NCBI GenBank assembly: GCA_022578965.1
Contig: MU400515.1
Location: 558,001 to 622,000, forward strand
Length of the DNA: 64,000 nt
Source: Xylaria sp. FL1777
Lineage: Eukaryota > Ascomycota > Sordariomycetes > Xylariales > Xylariaceae
Reading direction: 5' to 3'
This document shows, in pieces, positions 1-10,721 of this stretch (positions are counted from its first letter, which is position 1; each line of letters opens with the position of its first letter). A program made the translations under genes and the position numbers. The notes under the pieces are model-generated. The model was not told where the DNA came from. It made no database searches and worked only from the letters and a program-made list of their open reading frames with translations.

Positions 1-1891
1 GTGGGGGACCGGCGGGCGAGTCGTCATTGGGGTCCACGGCGGGGGCCGTGGGCTTCTCCCATTGCGACTTTTTAGTGTATGTGTTGACATAGAACCTGGC
101 GACGTGAGAATGTGTTAGCGAGTTTATTCGTGGCGAAAAAGGCCTCAGTGAAGTGCGAAGGGAGCTGGGAAACCGAGGCGCAGAGACACTCACCATTCGT
201 TGTACTGAGCGTTCCATCGTGCGACCCAACCCTCTGGCACCTTAGGTGGTGGGGGGCCCGAGGGAGCCGTGAAGTCCGCCATATGTGGTGGTGGTTGAAA
301 GCGCTGGTATCTATGCGCTCTGTGTAGGAGGTGGTGTAGTAGAGGGTGGGTGTTCGTGTAGGTGTTCGTGTAGGCGCTCGTGTAGGCGCAGCGGGTAGAT
401 AGACTTATATGTACCTAGGTAGGTAGGTCGACAGGAAGGATTGAAGATTCTAACACAAAGGGTCAGAGATGCTTATGGATGGACGGATTAATAGAGTGGT
501 GGACGAATGAGGGGAGCAGTGTAGCAGGTGGTGTAGTGAGAGTAGTGGGGTGACTTGGGGTCCGTACGCTATTGAAGCCGGTGCTCAAAGACAGTAAGAG
601 CAGGTAAGGAAGAAGGAGGGGTTGATTGTATTGGTGCTATAAATACCAAGCCAATGGGGCGGGTAGTTTGGTTTGGAGGGGGAGGGGGGAACAGCAGTAG
701 CGGAGGCAGTATGCAAGCAATATTATAAGGATTCAATACACATACATGCAGGAGAGTGAATGTCGACGAAGTGTGACTTGTAAATATATGGAAAGAATAC
801 AGTTGCCTGCCTATCTATCTCATTACCTTTGTGTTGTGTCGAGATTTGGAAGAATAACGAATGCTCTAGACGGAGTGAATGGAATTGAGGCCAAGTTTGC
901 TGTCTGCTAATGCAGTAACACAGCCCCATTCATCCCAGCTGTGTGTACCTTAGGAAGGTACGCATACTTAGGTGTTCAGCCCCTGTGTTTTTTGTCGGTT
1001 TCACCCGCTGTCACCGTATGTACACTACTGTATACAGCGGGGCTTTTACATGTGGATTTGGCGTGCCACTTCAAGATTGGCTACCTGCACAGTACCGCAT
1101 AGGTATGTATGCGCAATTGAGGCCTCCTACAGTACCAATCCTCCAAATGCACGGTACAGATCCACAGCTCGCAAACAGCTAGCTGTAGCAGAAGGCCGTA
1201 GTTTCTGCCACATGACAAAAAAGACGTCGTTATCGCAACGACACATTTAGCTGATGCCGTGTCACAGGTGGTGGCTGAGTGAGCCTAGACGACCACCCAA
1301 ATTTGGAATCTCGCCTACATGTCTCGCTCAACAATTTTCTCTATTGTTGAATAGAGATCACGGTATAACGTATAATGCACGTATGACCCAGGCCAGGTCA
1401 GCGGTTTGCCTCCAGCGACCCCTACTATCCAGCTACTCTCTACTTCCCGGAGTGCTTCCCTTCCGTGAACTTTGCAACTTTGCAACTTTGCCACGCGGCA
1501 TCCGGACCCAGAGACTCTCGGCATCTCTGTGGTCAAGCACCGTACCTGGATATGCCAAGAGAAGCGTTCAAGCTGCTTCGTAAGAATTATGCACACCCAT
1601 TTCACATTGTATGCGTGGATGGGACCAGGTAATGCACCATGATCGATCATCTCAGCATCACTCAATCCATATGATCAGCATTGGATAATCCTATAACCTG
1701 CTAATATCGGACGCTAAAGAGCAAAAATCTAACCACCCTAGACTCCCGAAATCACGATCACTGCCTAAAAAACATTCCGTTGTAATTAAGTGATCTCTAA
1801 TTGCTTTTTTCTTCCCTGCAAACACCCAAGAACTCCAGCCCATTCTAAAGCCCACGCAACTTTTCAGTAGGTAGTCCATCCGGCATGTCTA
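1..1891. other. Intergenic region without a supportable gene
   Basis: I see no open frame with protein-like composition, intron signals or a family match. The stretch carries short G-rich direct repeats near 349-389 and a palindromic TACCTAGGTA at 412-421. The open frames of up to 116 codons at 1254-1665 overlap on both strands and look like chance. The end next to 1891 probably holds the 3' UTR of the minus-strand gene that stops at 1892. Confidence 0.6.
349..389. repeat. 12-bp direct repeat, about three copies
   Basis: The unit GTGTTCGTGTAG is repeated about three times, the last copy reading GCGCTCGTGTAG. It is a simple tandem repeat in intergenic DNA with no link to a gene. Confidence 0.7.
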
Positions 1892-3268
1892 CTATTGCAT
1901 ATCCACGCGACGGCGTAGATAATACGTCCGGAAACGCCCCAGCTCAACCTCGGGCCCGTCGTACATCATCGTCGCCATCGAGGTATTAGGCTGGTAGCCG
2001 TAGAACCCATGCGGCACATCCCCAGTCCCGACGCGGTCGCTTTGGCGTGCGATCACCTCGCGAGGCGTCTTTCTCACGGTCTCGCGGCTGTGACAGCTCG
2101 CCCGGTCGGTGGTAGTTTCTTCCGCTTTCGATTCCGATTTTGTCTCTTTCGTTTCTGGCGATGATTTTGTCTCTTTTGTTTTTGGTGGTGATGATTTCTC
2201 TTTCGGCTGGAGTTCGGATGGTTGTGTCTGCGGCCCCTGCAACGCCATCGATTTCTTGTATTCCTCTGGGTATTCGCTTGGTATCATCAGACTTCGCGCG
2301 TCCATTGCGCACATGTGGACGTTCATCACTGGCGAATAGCACACTGCTCTGCATCGTTCTGAGCTTGAGAAGGGGCTAACCAACGAGTCCATGTTTATTA
2401 ATTCAACCTTCTTCTCCTTCTCGCGTGGCCTGGGCCTCGGCGTTGGCAGCGGCGGCTCCGGCTTCTTTGCCTCTTCTTCTAGGCTTAGAGGAGGCTGCGG
2501 CTGTTCGTTTTGAGAGGCCTTTGTGTAATTGAGGTGAAGCCATTCGCCGTTTTCGATATATTCCTCAATCGTGATGTCGTCTCCACTGGAGTAATAGTCG
2601 TCTTCTAACAAACGCCGGGGCGAGATGGATTAGCAACTGAAAGACCGAAAGACTGAAATTTACAGGAACCGGAACGCTATGCAGCAGCAGCAGCAGGCCA
2701 CCTCTATGCAACCCGTGGGCCACTCCTTTGAGATTATTGAGGTAATGTGTGAGAGAAAGTACGTGTTCTCATCCCCACTGGTACATAGCTAAGTAGGCAG
2801 CCAAAGGAGATAAGCAGCACAGAGTGGGAAAAAGAAAAGAAAAAGATGCAAGCTTAGGACGAAGGAAGATATCCAAATAGCCATCACATTGCATTGACAA
2901 TGTACACAGGACACTCAACGACGAGAATCATCATCGACAAGATCACCACACATACCGACTTCGTTCCAGGTACTACCATTATCATTCGCACCGGATATCT
3001 GTTCCCACCCATCGCCTTCCTCTAGATCCGGACCTGGAGTCGCAGTATCATCTCCTCCTACCAGTCCCTCTTCAGCAGGAGCAGCAGCAGCAGAGGTAGT
3101 AGCAGCGGGATCAGTCCAGGAGGTCGTGGACAACCCCGTCTTCTCCATAATGTAGTCTATGTCCGAGGCTATATCGGAGACCACGTCCGTGCAGAAGTCG
3201 TATACGGCGAACACGCCGGAGAGCACGATGGAGGCGGTGGATAGGACCGGGGAGAAATGGGGTGCCAT
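1892..3268 (-). CDS. Two-exon protein of unknown function with two WxxL/I motifs
   Basis: I do not recognise this protein. My model joins exon 1 (3268-2956) to exon 2 (2604-1892) and gives 341 residues. The donor GTATGTGT at 2955 and the acceptor TTTGTTAG at 2605, with a TTGCTAATC branch site, are both strong and agree in phase; the reading frame of exon 2 has no ATG of its own at its start. The N-terminus (residues 5-45) is hydrophobic to amphipathic and could associate with a membrane. An acidic, Ser/Ala-rich middle contains DGWEQI (W88) and GEWLHL (W126), which resemble Atg8-interacting motifs. The C-terminal half is Lys/Glu/Pro-rich and ends in a more ordered segment with FRTYYLRRR. The 351-nt intron is long for this window. 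The alternative is two genes: a 117-residue protein ending at 2915, and a second gene with an unseen first exon. Confidence 0.55.
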
Positions 3269-3769
3269 AATCTGTAGGGAAAAAAAAAATTCAGGGGGGG
3301 AAACGGGGTGAGGATTGGAAGAGAAAATGGGAAAGGATAATAGAGGTAAAGAATCGACCGGAGAAATGCGGAAGGGGTAGTAAGTAGAGCAAGGAGTCCC
3401 ATTACTAAGTTTGAGTTTACTACCTTGAGCGTTCGTCTGATTTTTGCTTTGCTTTGCTTTGCGTTCATGGAGTCCGGAAGCCACGATAAGTTTGGGGCTT
3501 CTACACTTTAGGCGTTTCTAGGGTAATCTTGGAGGCAGGATTATTACACAGGCAGAGTTAAAAGTAACGCTAAGATAGTCTTATATTGTGACATGTGTGA
3601 ACTTGCAGATGCAACAAAACCTGTCTACTTTACGAATTGATTTATGTCCAATCTCTTAGAACTCCAGTCGATTACCACCGGTACGGTACGGTGGTAATTT
3701 CGAGAAAAGAACCGCCTGACTCCTTATTCCGAATCCGGCTCCTTGAAATGCTTCATGGCAAAGGGAAAA
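3269..3769. other. Spacer between two minus-strand genes
   Basis: This should hold the promoter and leader of the gene starting at 3268 and the 3' UTR of the transporter gene ending at 3770. The open frame continues upstream of the ATG at 3268 to 3484, but that extension is rich in Pro, Phe and Ser encoded by CT-rich leader sequence, so I placed the start at the internal ATG. No other gene is seen. Confidence 0.55.
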
Positions 3770-6111
3770 TCATACCACGTCCCTTTCATCGTATCTCCTA
3801 TCCTCGAATAGCTTCGCAGCTTCAATGCAGTAGGTTGCGCGCTCGAGCCTTCTCTCACTAGCATAACAGATGAGAACGCCATCAAGGATGCCCGAAAGGA
3901 TGCCTTCCATAGCACCCAGCACTCCCCATCCAATCATACTGGCAACGATACCCACAACATAAGCATAGGCGCTTCCTTTCATGCCCGTATTATCTGGGTC
4001 TTGTACTCGAAGCTGCCGGGCAGTCATGACCCAAGCTGCAAACCCTAGAGCAGTTGACATGACAAAACGTGCAGCGTGCAGCAGTAGCTTGGCCATTCGA
4101 TACGGTACTAAGGAGGCCGTTTGATTTCGCCGCGAAAAGGCGCTTGGCGTGAGCGTGGTGGTGGGCCCTGCACCTAAGAACTGAACTCTACTTAGTTGCG
4201 CAGCGGACTCCATTAACGGCATTGAGTGGATCGACGCATATGTCACGGCTAAAGGGTTAGTCAGAACAGTGACCGGCCGTGGCGCTAGTTTCCATCCGAT
4301 GAACTCGAATATACCGGATATGCGTCGCGGGAGTAGGAGAATGGGTAATCGGACAGCTAGTGATAGCAAAGTCGAGGCGCAAATGGTACCGAAGACTGTG
4401 GTTGTAGAATGTCCTAGAGCCCCCTTGACAATGTCGTTCGACGATGCAAGCGTCTGAAGATTCCTATGGAAATACCAGTTGGACACAGTGCCTCCAGTTG
4501 TAGCACGAACAACTCCACTCAGGACAGACAGTGTCCAGACATACATCAGGAAGAAAAAGATGGCAAGCCACCATGTCGCGGTGCCAATCACAAAGGCCGA
4601 CAATCTCGTTGAGAAGTAGCCTCCAAGGAAGATGCGGGTGAACATCCAAAGCCACACCCAAGTCCACCCCACAACGAATGCGAGAGTGCCGAAGCCCAGT
4701 AACACGAGAGCTGGGTTTGCGGTCAGGATACGGCTAGAGAAGCCTAACATGTCAACGGCCCTATGGATTTCATGGCGTCCCTTGTACAGAAGCCATACCC
4801 ATATAATTGAACACACTCCAGGCACAATAGCAGCATACCTCATAACAACATCCTGAAGTCGGGATCCATGGTCTGGCCCTTGAAAACTGGAGATCATGGG
4901 ATATAATGAAAATGAGAAAAGGACGATGGGAACGCCAAAGAGTATGAGAAACACAAGTTGCTGCATGAAAGATTTGAGAGCTGCCATCCAAACCAGCGCT
5001 ACCACCACCGAAACGAGAGTATCGACGGCCAATAGGTGGAAGGATGACTTGAGTGTTGTGTATATAGTATCACCGATCTTGCCGCCTGGAGCCGAAGTAT
5101 GTAGTAACACTAAGACGAATGTTGCAATGAGGGAAGCGAAAGCGATCAAGTATAGCCAAGCGAAAAACTGATCGTGCACAAATATTTCGCCATACATCCG
5201 TGGCTGGGGAGGAGCCGGAATGGTTCCGGGCTGTTCAGTTACCTCATCTTCCTCATCCTCGTCCTCCTCGGCAATAGCCTGGCGCATAATACGGTGATCG
5301 CGCTCGAGATTTGAGTGTGCTCTGCTAGCGGAACTCTTGGAGTTACCTTTTGTAGACTTGAATTGTTGGAATGCTGGTGGCGATGAGTCTATTGGAGTTT
5401 CCAGAAGAAGGTCCTCCGGTACCGAGTTGTCCATGACAGTCGACTCGAGCCCGACGTCTACCATCTTCCCGTCCTCGTCGCTGTCAGAGTTCTGTCGCGT
5501 GTGTGTCTGTGCACCAGCTGTAGGTTGCTCTTCCTTTGCTTTTCGCTTGGCTTGCCGACCTTTGAAGCTTGATTCGCCATTCCAGCTGCTCTTGATACCC
5601 ATGGGACGATCCCGACCCTCATACAGTCTACTATCGCGTTCCCCACTCTGGTCTAGTGAGGCCCGGCTTGCGTCATTCTCCGAAGCAGAGCTATCCTCCA
5701 TGCGACTTGACACAAAAACGCGGCGCGAATGTTGCAGAGCACGGAAATCAGCAGCCTCCCTAACATCGTCTTCGTCGTCGTCGTCTCGAAACTCATTCAG
5801 GGCGCTATGGAATAGCGGTGCATCGGGAGCGGTGTGGTATCGGGAGGCGAAGCCACCGAACCTAGATTGAGACGACTGATAAGGATTTCCGAGGCGGGAC
5901 TGGAAAGAAAACCGAGCGGGTTGCCTTGAGAACCTCGAGGGTGCATCGGATGGCTGTCGACCAGAAGTGTCATTGCTGTCGGGAGGCCCGCCAAGGTTGG
6001 AGAGACGGGACTGTGACTGGGAGAGGAACCGCGAGGCATCTGTGTAGGCCGGGAGTCAGACTTGACGATGGGGCACACGAGCAGGTGGGAGGGCTTACAT
6101 TCGGAAAACAT
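3770..6111 (-). CDS. PNS1: Pns1/CTL-type (SLC44) choline-transporter-like membrane protein
   Basis: A multi-spanning plasma-membrane protein of the choline transporter-like (CTL/SLC44, Pns1) family; the true substrate of fungal members is unsettled. Exon 1 is only 13 nt (6111-6099, ATGTTTTCCGAAT), followed by a 59-nt intron (6098-6040, GTAAGC...CACAG) and one long exon (6039-3770), giving 760 residues that begin MFSEYASRFLSQSQ. The N-terminal ~290 residues are disordered, Ser/Arg-rich and acidic, with runs of Asp/Glu. About ten hydrophobic segments follow, containing family-typical stretches such as TGGTVSNWYF and, near the C-terminus, YVVGIVASMIGWG. The long internal frame also has a GTG and an ATG near 5713-5701, but the spliced start restores the conserved N-terminus. 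A (CTGT)n array lies just upstream. Confidence 0.88.
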
Positions 6112-6233
6112 GGTTTGTTGCGCGGATGCCGGAGGAGGGAGACTCCAGCAGGTACGGCGGATTCAAGAGGACAAAAGAAATCGACCGGCAGTAGGATTCA
6201 AGAAGCAGGTGGTGCGTGCGATCGATGGCCAGC

Positions 6234-6262
6234 CTGTCTGTCTGTCTGTCTGTCTGTCTGTC
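6234..6262. repeat. (CTGT)n microsatellite
   Basis: About seven uninterrupted CTGT units, roughly 120 bp upstream of the transporter start codon, so probably in its leader or promoter. Confidence 0.9.
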
Positions 6263-6754
6263 AGTTAACCGGCACGGGTGGTTGGCGATGCCCAGCAAGG
6301 CAAGCCGGCCATGCAACCCGGACGCTGGGATGGGGGAGGCTGTTGCGGTTTCGGTCAATCACAGTAAAACAATGCCGGGCTGGTGAGGCTATGTGGCTAT
6401 TGTGACTATTGTAAATTACTTCTTTGTTGTATTGGAATAACTTGAATGCAAACCAGTAAAGAGTGAACCCGACTAGGCTGTTGTGGTTTGGGAGAAGACT
6501 GCTTGTTCGGAGAGCCGGTCAGTTAGGTGAGTTCAGTCGTAGAGAGACATAATGACCTGTAGTGATGAATGATGCAAGTCAAGCCGGCTTCCAGTGAGTC
6601 CAGGCGACAAGGCAGGGCTGCTTGCTCACATGCAAGCATTACCTACCTTAGGGCGCCACCCCCCCGTAGGAAAATCAAAGTGAACAAGTGAATAAAGAAT
6701 TAAGCTGATTTTTTAGGTTTGAATCTTTGTATCTGCCTGTTTATATAGAAAATT

Positions 6755-6975
6755 AACTACTAGCTATTATAATAAAAAATAAATAAATATTTTTTAAAAA
6801 ATACTATTAAAATAAACAGATTTTTATATAAAATATTTTTTTTATTTTTATTAATTTTATTTTAAAATTATTAAAAATAAAAAATAATATTATTTATTAA
6901 AAATTAATTTTTTAACATTATTTTTTTAAAAAAAAGCATTATAGTTTTTCTTTTTTTAAAAAATCTGTTAAACAA
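6755..6975. repeat. Sharply bounded AT-rich block with an internal inverted repeat
   Basis: About 220 bp consist almost only of A and T, rich in TpA and in A/T homopolymers, set in DNA of ordinary composition. Related sequences lie in inverted orientation at about 6812-6825 (TAAACAGATTTTTA) and 6957-6971 (AAAAAATCTGTTAAA), which would close a hairpin. No coding potential is seen. It may be a repeat relic eroded by repeat-induced point mutation, a small AT-rich transposable element, or an organellar insertion; the sequence alone does not decide. Confidence 0.6.
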
Positions 6976-7144
6976 ACCACCATTTTCTAGCTGTTAGACA
7001 TGTTAGTACACCACTGATTAAACGGCCGCTTACATAATACGCCTTCCTATAGTGGGCTAATTTGACCCCTAGTGTCTGCCTATTGAAGCCACTACATATT
7101 ACAGCCTATTAGCCTTCAGTACAGGCTTTTCATACACCGGCCTG

Positions 7145-7345
7145 GCGCCCTAAGGTACCTACTTAAGTACGTAGGTCGTAGTGTACTACCTAAGGGTATC
7201 TCTCTACCTGACACATACCTACCCAACCACAATTCCCCCCTGCTGCCTGGTACCTATCCTACATATGTACCTACCTACCACTGCGCCCATAGGTATTGTA
7301 CTGTGTGTAGTATAGTACATACACTACCTACCTACAGTACATAAT
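7145..7345. repeat. Cluster of TACC/GTAGG short motifs
   Basis: TACCTAC, GTACCTAC and complementary GTAGGT units recur many times in 200 bp, intermixed with TAGTACA. Similar clusters occur in many spacers of this window and are absent from the coding regions I annotated. Confidence 0.6.
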
Positions 7346-7556
7346 AAGGACACTAATACCCACTTACCGCATAACAAATGCTGTTGTAAGTAGGTACACG
7401 CTACCGGTACATGAGTTCTGACACGAGCATATCTCGGACTTCGATGATCTGCTCTGTATAATTAATTCATCGACTACTAGTACACTAGGTACTGCGTAGT
7501 CTACAACACTACAACACAACTTGGAACACAACACAACATAACACGACTGTAATCCG

Positions 7557-7578
7557 CAATTTGCAATTTGCAATTTGC
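7557..7578. repeat. 7-bp tandem repeat GCAATTT
   Basis: Three GCAATTT-like copies in tandem, upstream of the RING-PHD gene. Confidence 0.75.
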
Positions 7579-7820
7579 GAAGGCAGACGCTGGGAGTTTC
7601 CCGTGGTGGTTCGTTGGCCTGTGGCTTGCTCGACCCCGTGCACGCAATACTCACTCGGTACCTACCTACCTACCTACCTACCTACATGTAGACTAGGTAC
7701 GGCCTTCCAGGAGGGGCAAACAGACATCAATCCTCTTTCTGTTGCTTCCTCTTTTTTCATACCTACTTCTCTCAACAGTCAACGCTACGTACTGACTTAG
7801 CTATTTCCTGTTCCCGTTTC

Positions 7821-7853
7821 CCCATTTGCCCATTTGCCCATTTGCCCATTTGC
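7821..7853. repeat. 8-bp tandem repeat CCCATTTG
   Basis: Four copies of CCCATTTG in tandem, upstream of the RING-PHD gene. Confidence 0.85.
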
Positions 7854-8648
7854 ACTCTGGCTGTTATTCCCCGCCGTCCAAGAGTCTCAAAGTCCCAGAT
7901 CATCCTTCGTTTGTCCCCGAGCCAGTCTGGGGGTCCCGTGAGACGTCCTTCTCCCAAAGAAAGCTGCCCATATAATTCTCTCCCCCCAACCGCACCTGGT
8001 CTGGTCTTTCTCTGTCCCGCCCCAGACTCTGTTGTTGCCCATCCTATCAACCTTCGTCCGTCCCCTCGAACCATGGACCTTTAACCCTCGAGATCCACCG
8101 AGTCCAAAACATCACACTATCTACCTACTTAGTTACTTTTCTTCCACAATAACCCCCCCAGATTCATCATACACAGCCAGTCTATCCACCTGTACTGCAC
8201 TGCACTGTATTTGCAAACAAAAAGTTGGCCGCTTTCTAGTAGCCATTTTTTTAACATCATTGTTCATACAAAAAGGCTGCTAGTTAGTACTCTTTTTTGC
8301 ATTTGCATTTGCATCCAAGACAGACAATACCTGTACGCCGCGAAACACATGCGAACCACTTGCGCATCCATTCATCTGCACCGCACGGAATCACTTGCAC
8401 AGCTTGCCCAGCTTGCACAGAGAGCTAGCACGTAACTCTCCTTGGCCATATTATTGGTCCCCTGCACACCATCCGCCACTCTCATCGAACCGAGAGCATT
8501 GCCTATTCTTATCTGGCACAACCGTTGCATTTGCTCAGTCGCGCCCTCGCTGCCTGCTGCTTGCTGCTTGCAATACTTCATAAAAGACTCTACACGGTCT
8601 TTTATATGTCCCAATTCCAGATTTGCCGACTCATGAGATTCTCCCCCG

Positions 8649-10721
8649 ATGGCTGATCAATGTATTGTCTGTCTAGACAATCTAGACGTGCACCAACCGT
8701 CGCCACCTCCACCATCACCGCCTCCCGACACTCCCCATCATGGTCATGGCATCGTGCAGCCTGCATCTTCCACATCCGCCCCCACTACTGCCCATGATGG
8801 AGCAACGTCCCCATCGTCAAGTCACACCAACGATGATGCTGGCGGCAACAACATCACCACCACCACCACTAGAATAACAACAAAATCTCCTGGAATCAAC
8901 GACAATGATAAAATCGCTGTTATCCAGGTTTGCGGCCATATCCTCCATGATTCCTGTTTGAGAGAATGGACTGGAAAAGCCAACAGTTGTCCCATCTGCC
9001 GCCAATCTTTTCATTTGGTGCATGTTTACGACAAAGTTGGGGGTAAGTCGCTTGATGCACCAACCATACACTATAGAATTAAGCTAACCATACACGCAAA
9101 AGGTACCTTAATCAATTCCTACAAGGTCGAGGACAAGAAGCAAATTGCCGAATTTGACCCACAAGCATGGCTTGACGAGAATCCCGAAGACGAGGAGGAA
9201 GTGCGACCGTGCCCGATATGTAATAACGCGGACCACGAAGATGTCCTTCTCCTTTGCGACAGCTGCGATGCACCATACCATACATACTGTGTTGGCCTGG
9301 ATACTGTCCCTCGCGGCCACTGGTTTTGCCTAGAATGCTCCGAGGAGGCCGCTGAGTTACTCGCGGCCGAGTTGGATGATCCGGACGTAGCGGCCAGTGG
9401 CCTTGCTGGTTTGTCCGATGGCCGTTCGGATTACTTGCCACGTACGCAAGCGACTATGCGACGTGCCAGGCAACGAGCTCGTTCAGATGAATGGCAAGGT
9501 GCCTGGGGTCAAATTGCAGGCCGTGTGTGGGATGCCCTTAACATCGACCTAGATAATCATGAGGATGATGAGGCATTGCATCATTATCGAAGGTCACAGC
9601 AGCGCAGCGAGAGAGAGCGACGCGAATACCAGAGATGGCAGCAACGTCTTAACATCGCAAGTCGTCTTGGCGCCCACGATGTTTTCGCCGAGAATCTTCC
9701 CATTGTTGCTCCCCAGCAAAGTTCCAGGCAACCACCGCCACAAGCACCACCCCCGCAAGAGAGTCGCGAAGAGAAGCAAGCGTGGGGAGCCTTGGAGAAG
9801 GCCATGGAAGCTGAGGCTCCAAATCCGCCCAGCCCGAACCAGCGAAAACGTAAAACCCGTTCTGTGACGGCATCTCCTATTGAACCTCCTCCACCAGAGA
9901 GGAAGCTTAAACGTCCTAGAACAAGGCGGGTACCCACCCAATCCGAAGCATCTTCATCCAACCAAGCTCCAGCGCAAAATGCGGAGCTTGCACCCATCGG
10001 ACCATCGACGAGCGGTAGAGCTCGTTCACCTGTACAGAACCCGGAAGGTCCCTCGTTTCTCTCTTCCCTCCTGAAAGAGGTCGAGATGAGCACAGCGTCA
10101 GATGATGAGAATATCAGGGCGCTTTTGTCGACGGCAAAGCCTAATGCGGATCCGCATTCGCCTGTAACTTCACCTTCACCATCTGGCTATAGCAGTCCAC
10201 GAGCGCTGTCAATGACACCACCGCCCCGCGGAATCAATGATCGTCCTGGTTCGCCACTTTCTCTTAGCTCAAGGATAGAACCGATCTACCCTCCGGCGAA
10301 TTATGTCGTTGCTAGAGATAGTGGAGAGCACAGTGATTCGGAGTCGCGGCCACGCCATCAGCAACATCACATAACTAATGGTGCGCCTATATCGCTAGAG
10401 ATCCGACAACCAAGACCACGGCGATGCAGACCTGTAGATATTAGCAGTAATCTTGTGCACTCGCCCGATGCATCGCCAACACGTACCGATCTTCCGTTTG
10501 AGATGAAGGAGAGCATCAGCGGCATCGTTAAGGACGCGCTTAAGCCGCATTGGAAATCCGGACAACTCACGGCAGATCAGTACTCTAGCATTAACCGCGA
10601 TCTGAGCCATAGGCTTTATAAGGAAGTCTCCGAACAAGAGCTCGACGACCAAGCCCGAAGTCGTTTCGAAAAGATTGCCACCAAAGAGGTCGCACGAGCT
10701 GTCGCCGATATCAAGACGTGA
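8649..10721 (+). CDS. RING-H2 plus PHD finger nuclear protein
   Basis: Probably a chromatin-linked E3 ubiquitin ligase of the PHRF1-like RING-PHD type; the role is inferred from domains. Exons 8649-9042 and 9103-10721 flank a 60-nt intron (GTAAGTCG donor, AAGCTAACC branch, CAAAAG acceptor) that is itself in frame, so unspliced reading would add 20 residues; the mature protein has 670. The RING ligands are C5, C8, C95, H97, H100, C103, C114 and C117; the 86 residues between C8 and C95 form a Pro/Ser/Thr-rich insert. The PHD finger follows with C168, C171, C183, C186, H191, C194, C207 and C210 (C4HC3). The middle is disordered and contains basic patches such as KRPRTRR, likely nuclear targeting. 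A conserved-looking helical segment of about 80 residues closes the protein. The start ATG directly precedes the first RING cysteine pair. Confidence 0.88.
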   Translation: MADQCIVCLDNLDVHQPSPPPPSPPPDTPHHGHGIVQPASSTSAPTTAHDGATSPSSSHTNDDAGGNNITTTTTRITTKSPGINDNDKIAVIQVCGHILHDSCLREWTGKANSCPICRQSFHLVHVYDKVGGKSLDAPTIHYRIKLTIHAKGTLINSYKVEDKKQIAEFDPQAWLDENPEDEEEVRPCPICNNADHEDVLLLCDSCDAPYHTYCVGLDTVPRGHWFCLECSEEAAELLAAELDDPDVAASGLAGLSDGRSDYLPRTQATMRRARQRARSDEWQGAWGQIAGRVWDALNIDLDNHEDDEALHHYRRSQQRSERERREYQRWQQRLNIASRLGAHDVFAENLPIVAPQQSSRQPPPQAPPPQESREEKQAWGALEKAMEAEAPNPPSPNQRKRKTRSVTASPIEPPPPERKLKRPRTRRVPTQSEASSSNQAPAQNAELAPIGPSTSGRARSPVQNPEGPSFLSSLLKEVEMSTASDDENIRALLSTAKPNADPHSPVTSPSPSGYSSPRALSMTPPPRGINDRPGSPLSLSSRIEPIYPPANYVVARDSGEHSDSESRPRHQQHHITNGAPISLEIRQPRPRRCRPVDISSNLVHSPDASPTRTDLPFEMKESISGIVKDALKPHWKSGQLTADQYSSINRDLSHRLYKEVSEQELDDQARSRFEKIATKEVARAVADIKT

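Larger units (their letters stand above)
6112..8648. other. Divergent spacer between the transporter and RING-PHD genes
   Basis: This 2.5-kb region separates two divergently transcribed genes and must hold both promoters. It contains a (CTGT)n array, a sharply AT-rich block (about 6755-6975), a run of TACC/GTAGG motifs (7145-7345) and several 7-8-bp tandem repeats (7557-7853). The last 600 bp before 8649 are C/T-rich, as is usual for fungal leaders. I see no gene. Confidence 0.6.

Noticed and set aside
2109..2379. Plus-strand frames opposite exon 2 of the 1892-3268 gene
   Set aside because: Their Phe/Val/Ser-rich translation mirrors the Lys/Glu/Thr-rich codons of the minus-strand gene, so they are shadows.
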